Positions 9,295-17,629 of a stretch of 64,000 nt of DNA are shown here, piece after piece. Source of the DNA: Pararhizobium capsulatum DSM 1112 (lineage in GTDB: Bacteria; Pseudomonadota; Alphaproteobacteria; Rhizobiales; Rhizobiaceae); contig NZ_JAUSVF010000006.1 of NCBI RefSeq assembly GCF_030814475.1, positions 1-64,000 on the forward strand, written 5' to 3'. Position 1 is the stretch's first letter, and each line of letters begins with the position of its first letter. Under the pieces are notes generated by a model. It had not been told where the DNA came from and made no database searches. It saw nothing but the letters and a program-made list of their open reading frames with translations. Position numbers and translations under genes: made by a program.

Positions 9295-9457
9295 GACGCA
9301 AGCATGCCATCGCGCAAAAGAATCATTGACCTGCCTTCGCTCAGGCCGCTGCGTCGGCGCAAGCGAAAGCGCTGCCGGTCGAACGCCTTGCTTCGTGCCT
9401 GAGGCGAGCCCCTTCCCCGTCGTGAACCGAACTGGGGGGCAAAGGTCTCGCGACACC

Positions 9458-9467
9458 ATTGTACAAT
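9458..9467. promoter_or_regulatory. Palindrome ATTGTACAAT, second of two
   Basis: Same palindrome and flanks as at 9095-9104. It lies 150 bp before the SnoaL-like gene. Confidence 0.4.
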
Positions 9468-9514
9468 AGATCAGCTTCGGTTCTTTCGCCCATCTTACCG
9501 TCGTCGCGCCATGC

Positions 9515-9545
9515 CTGACACTGGTGCCAACATCGGTATCCGATC
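9515..9545 (-). promoter_or_regulatory. Weak match to the ACC-type box upstream of the SnoaL-like gene
   Basis: Read on the minus strand it gives GATACCGATGTTGGCACCAG, resembling the motif at 19331-19366. However, its ACC triplets are 12 bp apart rather than 17 and the orientation is opposite to the gene. It lies 71 bp from the start at 9617. Confidence 0.3.
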
Positions 9546-9616
9546 CATCCCGGACCTTGATATGTCAAAACATTGGTCGCCGGCAGAGAGCCCGCACCAT
9601 ATTGAGGAGAATGACA

Positions 9617-10078
9617 ATGAACCGGTACCCCACGAAGGTGAGCGGCGGCGAGACGAAGCAGGGAGACGGCGGCCCCGTAGATGCGCTGATCGATTTTTAC
9701 GGAGCTTTCAATCGGGGCGATCTTATTGGCTTGAAAGCCGTATGGCTCGAGGGCGGGGAGCCCAGCATGGATAACCCTGTCGGCGGCATCCGCCGCGGGT
9801 GGAATCAGATTGCCCAAGGCTATTCTAAGCTTTTTGAGGGACAGGCCACGGTTCGCGTAACTTTTCACGATTTTACCAGCCAGGGGGGTGACGATTGGCA
9901 CCTTTTCGTTGGCCGTGAACGTGGAGCCTGTAGGACACCCACCGAGGTGCTCGACATCGCTTTTCGTACAACGCGGTGGTTCGTGCGCAAAGACGGGGCT
10001 TGGCGGCAGCTTCATCATCATGGATCGGTCGAGGATCCGAAGATGCTAGCTGACTACCAGAGACTCATCTTCGGATGA
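9617..10078 (+). CDS. SnoaL-like / NTF2-fold protein
   Basis: This 153-residue protein with the NTF2-like cone fold pattern has an N-terminal helix VDALIDFYGAFNRGDLIGLKAVW, a G-W-I-A-GYSKLFEG segment and a C-terminal W-V-KDGAWRQLHHHGS strand pair. Such proteins act as isomerases or cyclases or bind small ligands; no catalytic residue can be assigned here. GAGGAG precedes the start at 9617 with 7 bases spacing; the ATG at 9611 is too close to the ribosome binding site. It is a single gene, divergent from the FixJ-type regulator. Confidence 0.75.
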   Translation: MNRYPTKVSGGETKQGDGGPVDALIDFYGAFNRGDLIGLKAVWLEGGEPSMDNPVGGIRRGWNQIAQGYSKLFEGQATVRVTFHDFTSQGGDDWHLFVGRERGACRTPTEVLDIAFRTTRWFVRKDGAWRQLHHHGSVEDPKMLADYQRLIFG

Positions 10079-10111
10079 AAGGGGGACGGCGCCGGCGACG
10101 TCGAGACGCGC

Positions 10112-11176
10112 TCATGGAGAGTGCTGACCAGTTTGCACGTTTAGACGGGATTGTTGGCGAACCAGTGGCGCGACCGCTGTGCCGAGCAGCTCGATGGATC
10201 GTTTCATCGCTTCAGTTTCAAGTGCGGCCGTGCTCATTTGCAAGGCGAAGCGAGAAACCCCCGCGAATGTCCGGTTAACATGCAGCATCTTCGCAGCGAC
10301 CGTTTTTGGGCTGCCGACGAGAAAGGCGCCATTCGGGCCGCACATATGGTCGAATTGCGCGCGCGTTGGGGACGGCCATCCCCGTTCTTTTCCTGCTTCC
10401 GTAAACATTTGGAACCAGCCAGGGAAGAAGGCTTCCTTCGCGGCCTCGTCGCTTTCGCCGACAAAACCAAGAGCGTGAACGCCGATCCTCTGGTTGGCGG
10501 GAGAATGACCCTCGGCGAGCCACGCGCGACGATAGAGGTCGACCAGGGGAAGAAAACGCTCGAAGCCTCCTCCAATGACGGCGACCATCAACGGCAAGCC
10601 AAGCGTTCCGGCACGAACGAAGGATTCGGGAGTTCCACCGGCGCCCAACCAGATTGGCAGGGTCACTTGATGTGGGCGTGGAAAGATTCCCTCGCCGTTT
10701 AAAGCAGGGCGAAAGCGGCCCTGCCATTTGATATTGGGTTGCGCTCTTATCTTGAGCAGCAGATCGACCTTTTCAGCGAACAGAGCATCATAATCTCGCA
10801 GGTCGAAACCGAACAGCGGATATGCCTCCACGGACGATCCCCGACCCACCACGATTTCCGCCCTTCCGTGGGAGACGAGGTCTAGGGTCGAAAACTCCTG
10901 GAAAAGCCGGACAGGATCCGCAGCGCTGAGAACCGCGACAGCGCTTGTCAATTTTATAGACTTCGTGCGAGCGGCGGCTGCCGCCAAAATAACAGCCGGC
11001 GCAGAATCAAGTGCATTTTCTCTGTGGTGTTCGCCCATTCCAAAAACATCCAGGCCAACCTGATCCGCCAGTTCGATCTCGAAAAGTACGCTTTCCATGC
11101 GATCGATTGCTGACTGTAACCGCCCCGTAGAAGGGTCAGTCAGACGCATCGCAAAACTGTCGATCCCGATTTCCAA
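10112..11176 (-). CDS. LLM-class flavin-dependent oxidoreductase (luciferase-like)
   Basis: This 354-residue TIM-barrel protein of the luciferase-like monooxygenase family has GLDVFGMGEHHRENALDSAPAVILAAAAARTKSIKLTSAV near the N-terminus and HGRAEIVVGRGS (flavin phosphate region) in the middle. FPRPHQVTLPIWLGAGGTPES follows. It probably uses reduced flavin to oxidise a small organic compound. Translation starts at a TTG (11176) preceded by AAGGA. It is convergent with the SnoaL-like gene and is followed upstream by a hydrolase on the same strand. The substrate is unknown. Confidence 0.85.
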   Translation of the reverse strand: MEIGIDSFAMRLTDPSTGRLQSAIDRMESVLFEIELADQVGLDVFGMGEHHRENALDSAPAVILAAAAARTKSIKLTSAVAVLSAADPVRLFQEFSTLDLVSHGRAEIVVGRGSSVEAYPLFGFDLRDYDALFAEKVDLLLKIRAQPNIKWQGRFRPALNGEGIFPRPHQVTLPIWLGAGGTPESFVRAGTLGLPLMVAVIGGGFERFLPLVDLYRRAWLAEGHSPANQRIGVHALGFVGESDEAAKEAFFPGWFQMFTEAGKERGWPSPTRAQFDHMCGPNGAFLVGSPKTVAAKMLHVNRTFAGVSRFALQMSTAALETEAMKRSIELLGTAVAPLVRQQSRLNVQTGQHSP

Positions 11177-11331
11177 TGTATTATCCTTCCTTGTGCGTGG
11201 CTGCCACGAAGCGCGACAGTTCTACACGCGTCCCCGGTACACAACGGTGATGGGGCGCGCGTCTTTGTATTCCTGAAAAAGCATCGATCATTAGCACGGC
11301 GCATAGTAACTCGTTTTGTTTCGCTGACCCG

Positions 11332-12378
11332 CTATGCCCACGAATCAACGTCTTTCACGGCCTTGGCGAAGGCTATGGGAGCTTCCTGAGGAAGGTTGTG
11401 GCCAATCCCCCCCGAGATGAGCCGGTGTTCGTATCTTGCCTTGAACTTCCCTGCATACAAAATGGGATCGGGATGAGGAGCACCGTTGGCGTCGCCTTCC
11501 ATGGTGATCGCCGGGACGTGAATTTCAGGAGCAGACGCAAGCCTCGTTTCGTACTCGTCAAACCGTTTTTCTCCACTTTCCAGACCAAGCCGCCAGCGGT
11601 AGTTGTGGACGACTATCGCGACGTGATCCGGGTTCGAGAATGCGGCAGCGCTTCGTTCGAATGTGGTATCGTCGAACTCCCAATGCGGGGATGCGAGCTG
11701 CCAAATGAGCTTGGCGAAATCGTTCGTGTATTTTCGATACCCGTCACGGCCCCGATCAGTAGCAAAATAGAACTGGTACCACCATTGTAGCTCCGAGGAC
11801 GGCGGCAACGGCTTTCGGCCAGCAGCCTGGTTTCCGATCAGGTAGCCGCTGACCGACACCAGCCCCTTGCATCGTTCCGGCCACAGCGCGGCGACAATGT
11901 CGGCTGTCCGCGCGCCCCAATCGAAGCCAGCTACGGTAGCTTTCTCGATCTTCAGTGCGTCCATCAGCTTGATAGCGTCAACGGCAAGCGCCGATTGCTG
12001 GCCATTGCGCATCGTGTCCTCGGAAAGAAATCTCGTGCTACCGTATCCGCGTAGATGAGGCACGATCACACGATGACCCTGGCTAGCCAGCAATGGGGCC
12101 ACCTCGGTGAAACTGTTAATGTCGTACGGCCAGCCGTGAAAGAGGAGAATCGGCGAACCGTCGCCAGGTCCAAGTTCGGCATATCCGACATCGAGGTCTC
12201 CGGCGTCGATACGACGGTTGGCAATGAGAGCACCATTGGTTTTATTGGTCGTTTTGGCCTTCGTGCCCTGATCCGCCCCGGCGGCGGCCCGTTCCGCAAG
12301 GACTCCGGTTGCCGCTAGCCCAACAGCGATTCCGCTGAACGAGCGACGTGTGAGGTTCGCGCCTCTAACGTTTTCCAT
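11332..12378 (-). CDS. Tat-exported alpha/beta hydrolase, epoxide-hydrolase type
   Basis: This 348-residue protein has a twin-arginine signal (LTRRSFSGIAVGLAATGVLA) and an epoxide-hydrolase/dehalogenase-like fold. LLFHGWPYDINSF is the oxyanion region, the nucleophile elbow GFDWGAR carries Asp instead of Ser, and the catalytic His lies in GGIGHNLPQE. Export by Tat predicts a periplasmic location. It is a close paralogue of the gene at 25215-26255 throughout its length. The Asp nucleophile points to epoxide or halide substrates (inference from the family). Confidence 0.85.
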   Translation of the reverse strand: MENVRGANLTRRSFSGIAVGLAATGVLAERAAAGADQGTKAKTTNKTNGALIANRRIDAGDLDVGYAELGPGDGSPILLFHGWPYDINSFTEVAPLLASQGHRVIVPHLRGYGSTRFLSEDTMRNGQQSALAVDAIKLMDALKIEKATVAGFDWGARTADIVAALWPERCKGLVSVSGYLIGNQAAGRKPLPPSSELQWWYQFYFATDRGRDGYRKYTNDFAKLIWQLASPHWEFDDTTFERSAAAFSNPDHVAIVVHNYRWRLGLESGEKRFDEYETRLASAPEIHVPAITMEGDANGAPHPDPILYAGKFKARYEHRLISGGIGHNLPQEAPIAFAKAVKDVDSWA

Positions 12379-12498
12379 GACATTTTTCTCCGATGAAAGT
12401 CTGCTGACGATCCGCCGGAGGCTCTCTCCTGAGCGGCGTCAATGATCGAAGTTTGGGACAGGCGGTTCAAACTCGCTAGTGGACGATGGTGTAGGTAC

Positions 12499-12533
12499 AT
12501 ACCAACGTGTCGGCGATACCTATGTGCAACTGC
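12499..12533 (+). promoter_or_regulatory. Candidate ACC direct-repeat operator
   Basis: ATACCAACGTGTCGG and GATACCTATGTGCAACTGC form two half-sites with ACC triplets at 12501 and 12518, 17 bp apart. It ends 72 bp before the start at 12605, nearly the same as the 76 bp at the DJ-1 gene. It also lies in the upstream region of the divergent hydrolase. Confidence 0.55.
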
Positions 12534-12604
12534 CTGCGTGTGCACCGTTGGACATAGTGACCTTCTAGCCCCGGCATCCCGCCGACGGGCATGAGGAGAA
12601 GGCG

Positions 12605-12832
12605 ATGAGTTCTAAAGACGATCAGCCGTTTGGCACTGCTTTTCCCGTCATCGTGATACTCGTCTCGATGGCGTTTCTCATGGGCGGTTTCATTTTAACT
12701 AGACAGCCCGCTCCTCAAGTCCGCGTTTGGCTTCCTCCTGTTCAATCACGTGGGGCTGCCGCCGATGGCGGCAGGGCGTCCTCCCCATGCTCGTCCGCGG
12801 CGCTGAGTTGCAATCAGGCAGACCCGGTGTGA
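12605..12832 (+). CDS. Small single-span membrane protein
   Basis: A 75-residue frame with GAGGAGAAGG before the start. Residues 12-35 (FPVIVILVSMAFLMGGFILT) form one hydrophobic span; the rest is Pro/Ser/Ala-rich and has less protein-like composition, so the end may be frameshifted. The family is not recognised. It shares its upstream box type and spacing with the DJ-1-type gene, so it may belong to the same regulon. It is followed 11 bp later by another small gene. Confidence 0.55.
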   Translation: MSSKDDQPFGTAFPVIVILVSMAFLMGGFILTRQPAPQVRVWLPPVQSRGAAADGGRASSPCSSAALSCNQADPV

Positions 12833-12843
12833 GGAGCGAGACA

Positions 12844-13062
12844 ATGGACCGGGGCGACAGTTGTGGGGTACCGCTGAGGCCTGGAGACGTGGCCATGTTA
12901 CGTGGCCTCGTCAAGGAATATTGCGAAAATCGGCAGTGCAGGAGACAAGGTGTCGAGGGCGAGGATGTGGCCCGGCAACTCGTTAGGTGGTTCCAAAGTG
13001 GAATGACAGAAAAGGAGAGGCTTCGGTACCTTCTCTTGTCCGCCCCAGGTCGGCAGACCTGA
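12844..13062 (+). CDS. Small conserved-looking cytosolic protein, function unknown
   Basis: A 72-residue protein starting at 12844 behind GAGGAG. The core LRGLVKEYCENRQ...DVARQLVRWFQSGMTEKERLRYLL is helical and amphipathic with a Trp-Phe pair, typical of small rhizobial hypothetical proteins. No domain can be named. It probably forms a two-gene unit with the membrane protein at 12605, and the stop codon lies inside the following hairpin terminator. Confidence 0.6.
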   Translation: MDRGDSCGVPLRPGDVAMLRGLVKEYCENRQCRRQGVEGEDVARQLVRWFQSGMTEKERLRYLLLSAPGRQT

Positions 13063-13068
13063 GGCGGA
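13039..13068 (+). terminator. Hairpin terminator overlapping the end of the small gene
   Basis: TCCGCCCCAGGTC pairs with GACCTGAGGCGGA (one mismatch) around GGCA, followed by TTTC. Confidence 0.6.
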
Positions 13069-13123
13069 TTTCGTGCTAACGCCTCGGGATGGCGATGAAT
13101 CCTTTAGTTGCCGGAACCGTGCT

Positions 13124-15418
13124 CTATGACTGTGCAGGCGTGACCATGACCGGCACGCCCTTGTAGGATGGCGTGCCGGATTGTGGATCGAATTGGCTTA
13201 GGGAGATAACGACGTTCATCTCTGGATAGTAGCCCGCGATTGACCCCCGCGGAATGTTGTAGGCCACGGCCTTAAAGCTACGCACCCGGCGCTGACTGCC
13301 GCCGTCGTCTATAAGCCCCTGCACGTCGATCCAGTCGCCGTCCTTCAGTCCGCGAGCAGCCAAGTCCTCAGCATTCATAAATACCACGTCGCGCCGTCCA
13401 AAGACGCCGCGATAGCGATCGTCGAAGCCATAGATAGTGGTATTGTATTGGTCGTGACTGCGAATTGTAGTGAGCACCAACGCGCCTTCGGTCGAGCGTT
13501 GCAAATTCTCGGTCAGGTCCGGTGACAGCAAGAAATTTGCCTTACCGTTATGAGTATTCCAGCGTCGAGAGGAAGCAGCCACATCAAGCCTAAAACCGCC
13601 TGGTTTGCGCACGCGCGTGTTGAACTCGAAAAAGTCCGGAAAGACCTCTTCTATTTTGTCTCGGATAAGATTGTAGTTATCGACCATCCCGACCCACTCA
13701 ATGCCATAGCGTTCGCCAAGTGTAGCGCTAGCAATTCCTGCAATTATCGCCGGCTCCGATCGGACAAGTTTGCCAGGAGGGTTTAGGAAGCCTCGAGAGG
13801 CGTGAACCATGGACATCGAGTCCTCCACGGTGACTGCCTGTGGACCCGACGCCTGCATGTCCAAGTCCGTTCGTCCAAGACACGGAAGAAGGAGAGTTGT
13901 CCTCGCTGTTAGTAGATGGGAGCGATTGAGCTTCGTGGCGACGTGGACGGCAAGATCGAGTGTGCGCATGCCTTCGAAAGTCGCCTGCGAATCCGACATT
14001 GCGACCGCCAGATTCCCGCCCAAACAGACGAGAGCCTTCGACCGGCCGGCGATGATCGCCTCGATGGCCTCAACCGTGTTGTGGCCTTTGTCCGCCCTGC
14101 CGCGAAATCCGAACGCTCGTTCGATGCCGTCGAGAAGGGCCATGTTGGGGATCTCGGTGATTCCGACTGTCCGGTCGCCTTGGACATTGGAGTGACCGCG
14201 GATCGGCGCGATACCCGCACCTTCGCGACCGATGTTTCCTCGCAGCATTAAGAGGTTGGCGATCTGCTGAACGTTATTCGTTCCTCGGGCGTGCTGCGTA
14301 ATGCCCATTCCATAGCATACGATCACCCTCTTGGCCTTGGCGTAGATCCCTGCCGCGCTCTCCAAGGCCTCCTTCGTCAGGCCGCTGGCCGCAACGATCT
14401 CATCCCACCCGGTGGCTACGATTTCACCCCTGAGCCCCTCGAACCCTGACGTATGCTCGCCGATGAAGGACCGGTCCAACACGCCTTCAACGCCTGCCGA
14501 AAGATTCGCTGCATCGAGTTCAAGTAGTGCTTTCATAAGCCCTTTGAGTGCCGCGAGATCGCCGCCGACACGGACCTGATGATAGGCAGAGGCGATCGGG
14601 GTCGAGGAAAGCGTGGCCATTTCGACAGGATCTTGGGGCGCGGCAAAGCGCTCTAGCGCGCGTTCCTTCAGCGGATTGAAGACCACGATCGGAACGCCGC
14701 GCCGCGCCGCCGCATGGAGCGTTGTCATCATCCGCGGATGATTTGTGCCGGGATTGTGTCCGAAGCTGAAGATCGCATCTGCGTGATCGAAGTCTGCAAG
14801 CGTTACAGTGCCTTTTCCGACCCCGATTGATTTCGGGAGTCCGACACTGGTCGCTTCGTGACACATGTTCGAGCAGTCGGGGAAGTTGTTGGTGCCGTAC
14901 GCGCGCACGAAGAGCTGGTAGAGAAAGGCGGCTTCGTTGGACGCGCGCCCGGATGTATAGAACTCAGCTTGATCAGGCGATGTTAGCTTGTTCAGCTCAC
15001 GGGCTATCAGTTCAAATGCCGCATCCCATTCGATCGGTTCGAGGCGGTCGCTGCCAGAGTTATATTTCAGCGGGATTGTCAGACGCCCAGCCTCTTCAAG
15101 GTCGTGATCCGTCCAGTTCCAGAGTTCCGACACAGTATGCGCCGCGAAAAAGGTTGCGTCGGTCCTTCTCGCGGTCGACTCCCACGCGATCGCTTTGGCG
15201 CCGTTTTCGCAGAACTCGAATGAGGATGTATGCTTTGGGTCGGGCCACGCGCATCCGGGGCAGTCGAATCCTTCCGGTTGGTTTGCCTTAAGGAGTGTCC
15301 TGCTGCCTTGGACGACAATTTGCTGTCGAGCAAGAGTTCTTGCAACGGACTTAAGAGCGTCCCACCCCCCAGCCGGGTGGTCGTAGGATTCGATCCCTTC
15401 CGTGTGCTTGTTTTTCAA
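13124..15418 (-). CDS. FdhF/YdeP-family molybdopterin oxidoreductase
   Basis: This 764-residue member of the DMSO-reductase superfamily is of the YdeP type. The N-terminal region has CPGCAWPDPKH and then FCENGAKAIAWE, the reduced cysteine set expected of this family rather than a classical 4Fe-4S CxxCxxxC motif. Pterin-binding segments include FSFGHNPGTNHPRMM, GNIGREGAGIAPIRGHSNVQGDRTVGI and the C-terminal HDQYNTTIYG and GYYPEMNVVISL. The start is a TTG at 15418 with GGAG 8 bases upstream, giving the family-like N-terminus with SYDHPAGGWDALKSV. The frame is open further, to 15517. YdeP of enteric bacteria is linked to acid resistance; the role here is unknown. Confidence 0.85.
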   Translation of the reverse strand: MKNKHTEGIESYDHPAGGWDALKSVARTLARQQIVVQGSRTLLKANQPEGFDCPGCAWPDPKHTSSFEFCENGAKAIAWESTARRTDATFFAAHTVSELWNWTDHDLEEAGRLTIPLKYNSGSDRLEPIEWDAAFELIARELNKLTSPDQAEFYTSGRASNEAAFLYQLFVRAYGTNNFPDCSNMCHEATSVGLPKSIGVGKGTVTLADFDHADAIFSFGHNPGTNHPRMMTTLHAAARRGVPIVVFNPLKERALERFAAPQDPVEMATLSSTPIASAYHQVRVGGDLAALKGLMKALLELDAANLSAGVEGVLDRSFIGEHTSGFEGLRGEIVATGWDEIVAASGLTKEALESAAGIYAKAKRVIVCYGMGITQHARGTNNVQQIANLLMLRGNIGREGAGIAPIRGHSNVQGDRTVGITEIPNMALLDGIERAFGFRGRADKGHNTVEAIEAIIAGRSKALVCLGGNLAVAMSDSQATFEGMRTLDLAVHVATKLNRSHLLTARTTLLLPCLGRTDLDMQASGPQAVTVEDSMSMVHASRGFLNPPGKLVRSEPAIIAGIASATLGERYGIEWVGMVDNYNLIRDKIEEVFPDFFEFNTRVRKPGGFRLDVAASSRRWNTHNGKANFLLSPDLTENLQRSTEGALVLTTIRSHDQYNTTIYGFDDRYRGVFGRRDVVFMNAEDLAARGLKDGDWIDVQGLIDDGGSQRRVRSFKAVAYNIPRGSIAGYYPEMNVVISLSQFDPQSGTPSYKGVPVMVTPAQS

Positions 15419-15525
15419 GGCAGTAGCTCCAAAGTTTCGACGCAGCGCCGCTGAAATTTGATCACAAGCTACGTGACCAATGCACGTGCCGTTTTTCGCC
15501 TTTTTGGCAGCTCTCAAGTTGAAGT

Positions 15526-15707
15526 GGCCGCCTCCGAGCGGGCGGAGACGGCCATGCCGGACCTGTCAGGATCCGCACGCCTCGGCGGAGGGGAGGTACG
15601 CTGGCGCGCAGTCGCTGCTTGGAGCGCATCGCCAAATTTTGGGAGGAGGCGATTGAATGAAGTTAGCTCGTGTTGCCGACCCCGCATAAGTGAACTTTGG
15701 TATTGGG
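15526..15707. repeat. Structured intergenic element, copy 3
   Basis: Hairpin GGCCGCCTCC (15526-15535) / GGAGACGGCC (15544-15553) is followed by GGATCCGCACGCCTCGGCGG and a GTACGCTGGCGCGCAGTCGC block. A second stem follows (TCGCC 15629-15633 / GGCGA 15648-15652), and the box ATAAGTGAACTTTGG with TATTGG lies at 15686-15705. It lies in the divergent region between the YdeP gene and the VOC gene. Confidence 0.6.
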
Positions 15708-15903
15708 TGGTTGGGACAACTCTGAATCCATTCGACGCTGGGGAAATGAAGTCTTCCGCGGCGGTACCGAACAATAGCTGCGGTAAATGCCATCCGCTGG
15801 GGACACCTAAGTGCAATGGTGGATATGGGCGGCATCCATAAGCTTGCCCTCGTTCTTGCCGTTTAGAAATCCAACGGCGATCGTCTACAAAGGAGCAACG
15901 AAC

Positions 15904-16452
15904 ATGGATAGTGCACTCAAATCAATGACGAAAGAAGTCACCCAGGCCGCCTCGGCGGTTGTGACGAAGCTCGAACTTGCCGTTATCCCCGTTTCCGACC
16001 CCGACCTGAGCAAAATGTTCTACACAAGTCTCGGCTGGCGCCTCGATATTGATTTCCAAGGCGACGACTACCGTGTGATTCAGTTCACTCCACCCGGATC
16101 GGATTGCTCCGTCATGTTTGGAAGAAACATCACGACGGCGCCAGCCGGTTCGTCTCGGGGACTGCATCTGGTTGTTTCTGACATTGAAGCAGCCCGAAAG
16201 GACCTGACGTTTCGAGGCGTCGAAACAAGTGAGCCGTTCCACGACGTCGGCGGGGTATTCCACCATTCGAACGGTCTGGGGATAACCACTGGCGTCAATC
16301 CTGAGCGCAAAAGTTACGCATCCTATCTGGCATTCCAAGATCCAGACGGCAACGAATGGACCGTCCAGGAAATTACAACACGTTTGCCGGGCCGTCCGGG
16401 TGATAAGGCTTTCACTGACCAGCTCACGAAAGCAGTGTGGGGAGCCAATTGA
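15904..16452 (+). CDS. VOC family protein, copy B (intact cassette)
   Basis: A 182-residue VOC-fold protein starting at 15904 behind AAGGAG. The open frame extends to 15811 but lacks a ribosome binding site there. LELAVIPVSDPDLSKMFYTSLGW and FQDPDGNEWTVQEI mark the two beta-alpha-beta-beta-beta halves. It is highly similar to copy A at 5058-5615. It heads a same-strand series of VOC, SDR, DsbA-like and tautomerase genes, which suggests a shared detoxification or reactive-carbonyl pathway (inference). Confidence 0.85.
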   Translation: MDSALKSMTKEVTQAASAVVTKLELAVIPVSDPDLSKMFYTSLGWRLDIDFQGDDYRVIQFTPPGSDCSVMFGRNITTAPAGSSRGLHLVVSDIEAARKDLTFRGVETSEPFHDVGGVFHHSNGLGITTGVNPERKSYASYLAFQDPDGNEWTVQEITTRLPGRPGDKAFTDQLTKAVWGAN

Positions 16453-16848
16453 AACTTCCCTGAAGCCGTGTCGCTCTCTGGCCACCCCTCGATTTGATGT
16501 CCTAAAAGACCAACGTGCTATTTCGCGATTTAGCTGGGCCAGCCACCTTGCACACATCCTGTTGAGTTGGAATTGTGCCTGCCGGGATGTTGCCCAGCTA
16601 AAGCATCTACGGAGAGTTCCCCTTTCATGTTGGCGGAGTAGTGTCGGTACAGTCGTCGACAATGAGTACGTCGAGCCTAAACATTTGGATCTATATTTGC
16701 CGCATGATCATCCCGACTATCGGCAGAGTGATTGCCGCTCCCTAGATATTATCCCCTCAAACGATCGCACTTAAATCAATCGTACCGACGCCGAGGGCGG
16801 CGGGCGGCCCGAGTGAGGGTCGCTACAATTGAGAAGGATGCACATATC

Positions 16849-17562
16849 ATGAGCAATCAACAGAAGGTCGCCGTTATCACCGGCGCGTCGCAAGGCATTG
16901 GCGAAGGTCTGGTCCGGGCCTATCGGGAGCGGAATTACCGTGTAGTTGCCACCTCGCGTTCGATCAAACAGGGGTCGGACGACGGCGTGCACGCAGTGGC
17001 AGGCGACATCTCCAGTTCGGAAACCGCAGACCGGGTCGTGCGCGAGGCGCTCGAACGTTTCGGCCGAGTAGACACGCTCGTTAACAATGCCGGTGTTTTC
17101 ACCGCAAAGCCATTCGTCGAGTTTACCCAGGAAGACTATGATCTGAATTTCGGCGTCAACGTTGCGGGCTTCTTCCACATCACGCAGCGAGCCGCGAAGG
17201 AAATGCTAAAGCAGGGTTCCGGCCACATTGTCAGCATTACGACGAGCCTGGTGAACCAGCCGGTCGCGAGCGTTCCCACGGCTCTTGCCTCCCTCACCAA
17301 GGGCGGGTTGAACGCCGTCACAAAGGAATTGGCGATTGAGTTCGCAAAGACTGGCGTACGGGTGAACGCTGTCTCTCCCGGCATCATTAAGACCCCAATG
17401 CACGCTCCTGAGACTCACGAGTTCCTATCGGCGCTCCATCCGGTCGGTCACATGGGCGAGATCAGCGACATTGTTGACGCTGTGATCTACCTGGAGAACG
17501 CAAGCTTCGTCACCGGCGAGATTCTGCATGTCGACGGTGGCCAGAACGCCGGCCGTTGGTAG
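16849..17562 (+). CDS. Short-chain dehydrogenase/reductase lacking the catalytic Tyr
   Basis: A 237-residue Rossmann protein with the cofactor loop TGASQGIG (11-18), VNNAG and a C-terminal FVTGEILHVDGGQNAG. Ser133 and Lys151 of the catalytic tetrad are present, but the expected Tyr four residues before Lys is Ala147 (sequence TALASLTKGG). Either the protein is not a classical dehydrogenase or it uses another acid. It sits between the VOC and DsbA-like genes, after an upstream gap of about 400 bp, and ends before a perfect hairpin. The broken cassette at 5-6.5 kb lacks this gene. Confidence 0.85.
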   Translation: MSNQQKVAVITGASQGIGEGLVRAYRERNYRVVATSRSIKQGSDDGVHAVAGDISSSETADRVVREALERFGRVDTLVNNAGVFTAKPFVEFTQEDYDLNFGVNVAGFFHITQRAAKEMLKQGSGHIVSITTSLVNQPVASVPTALASLTKGGLNAVTKELAIEFAKTGVRVNAVSPGIIKTPMHAPETHEFLSALHPVGHMGEISDIVDAVIYLENASFVTGEILHVDGGQNAGRW

Positions 17563-17581
17563 GCGCTGACCAGAAAAAATC

Positions 17582-17603
17582 GCGCGGCGTGAACACGCCG
17601 CGC
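17582..17603 (+). terminator. GC-rich hairpin between SDR and DsbA-like genes
   Basis: GCGCGGCGTG and CACGCCGCGC are perfect complements 2 bases apart. No U-tract follows, so it may be an attenuator or processing site rather than a full terminator. Confidence 0.4.
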
Positions 17604-17629
17604 CCGCCAGACATGCGAAAGGAAAACAA

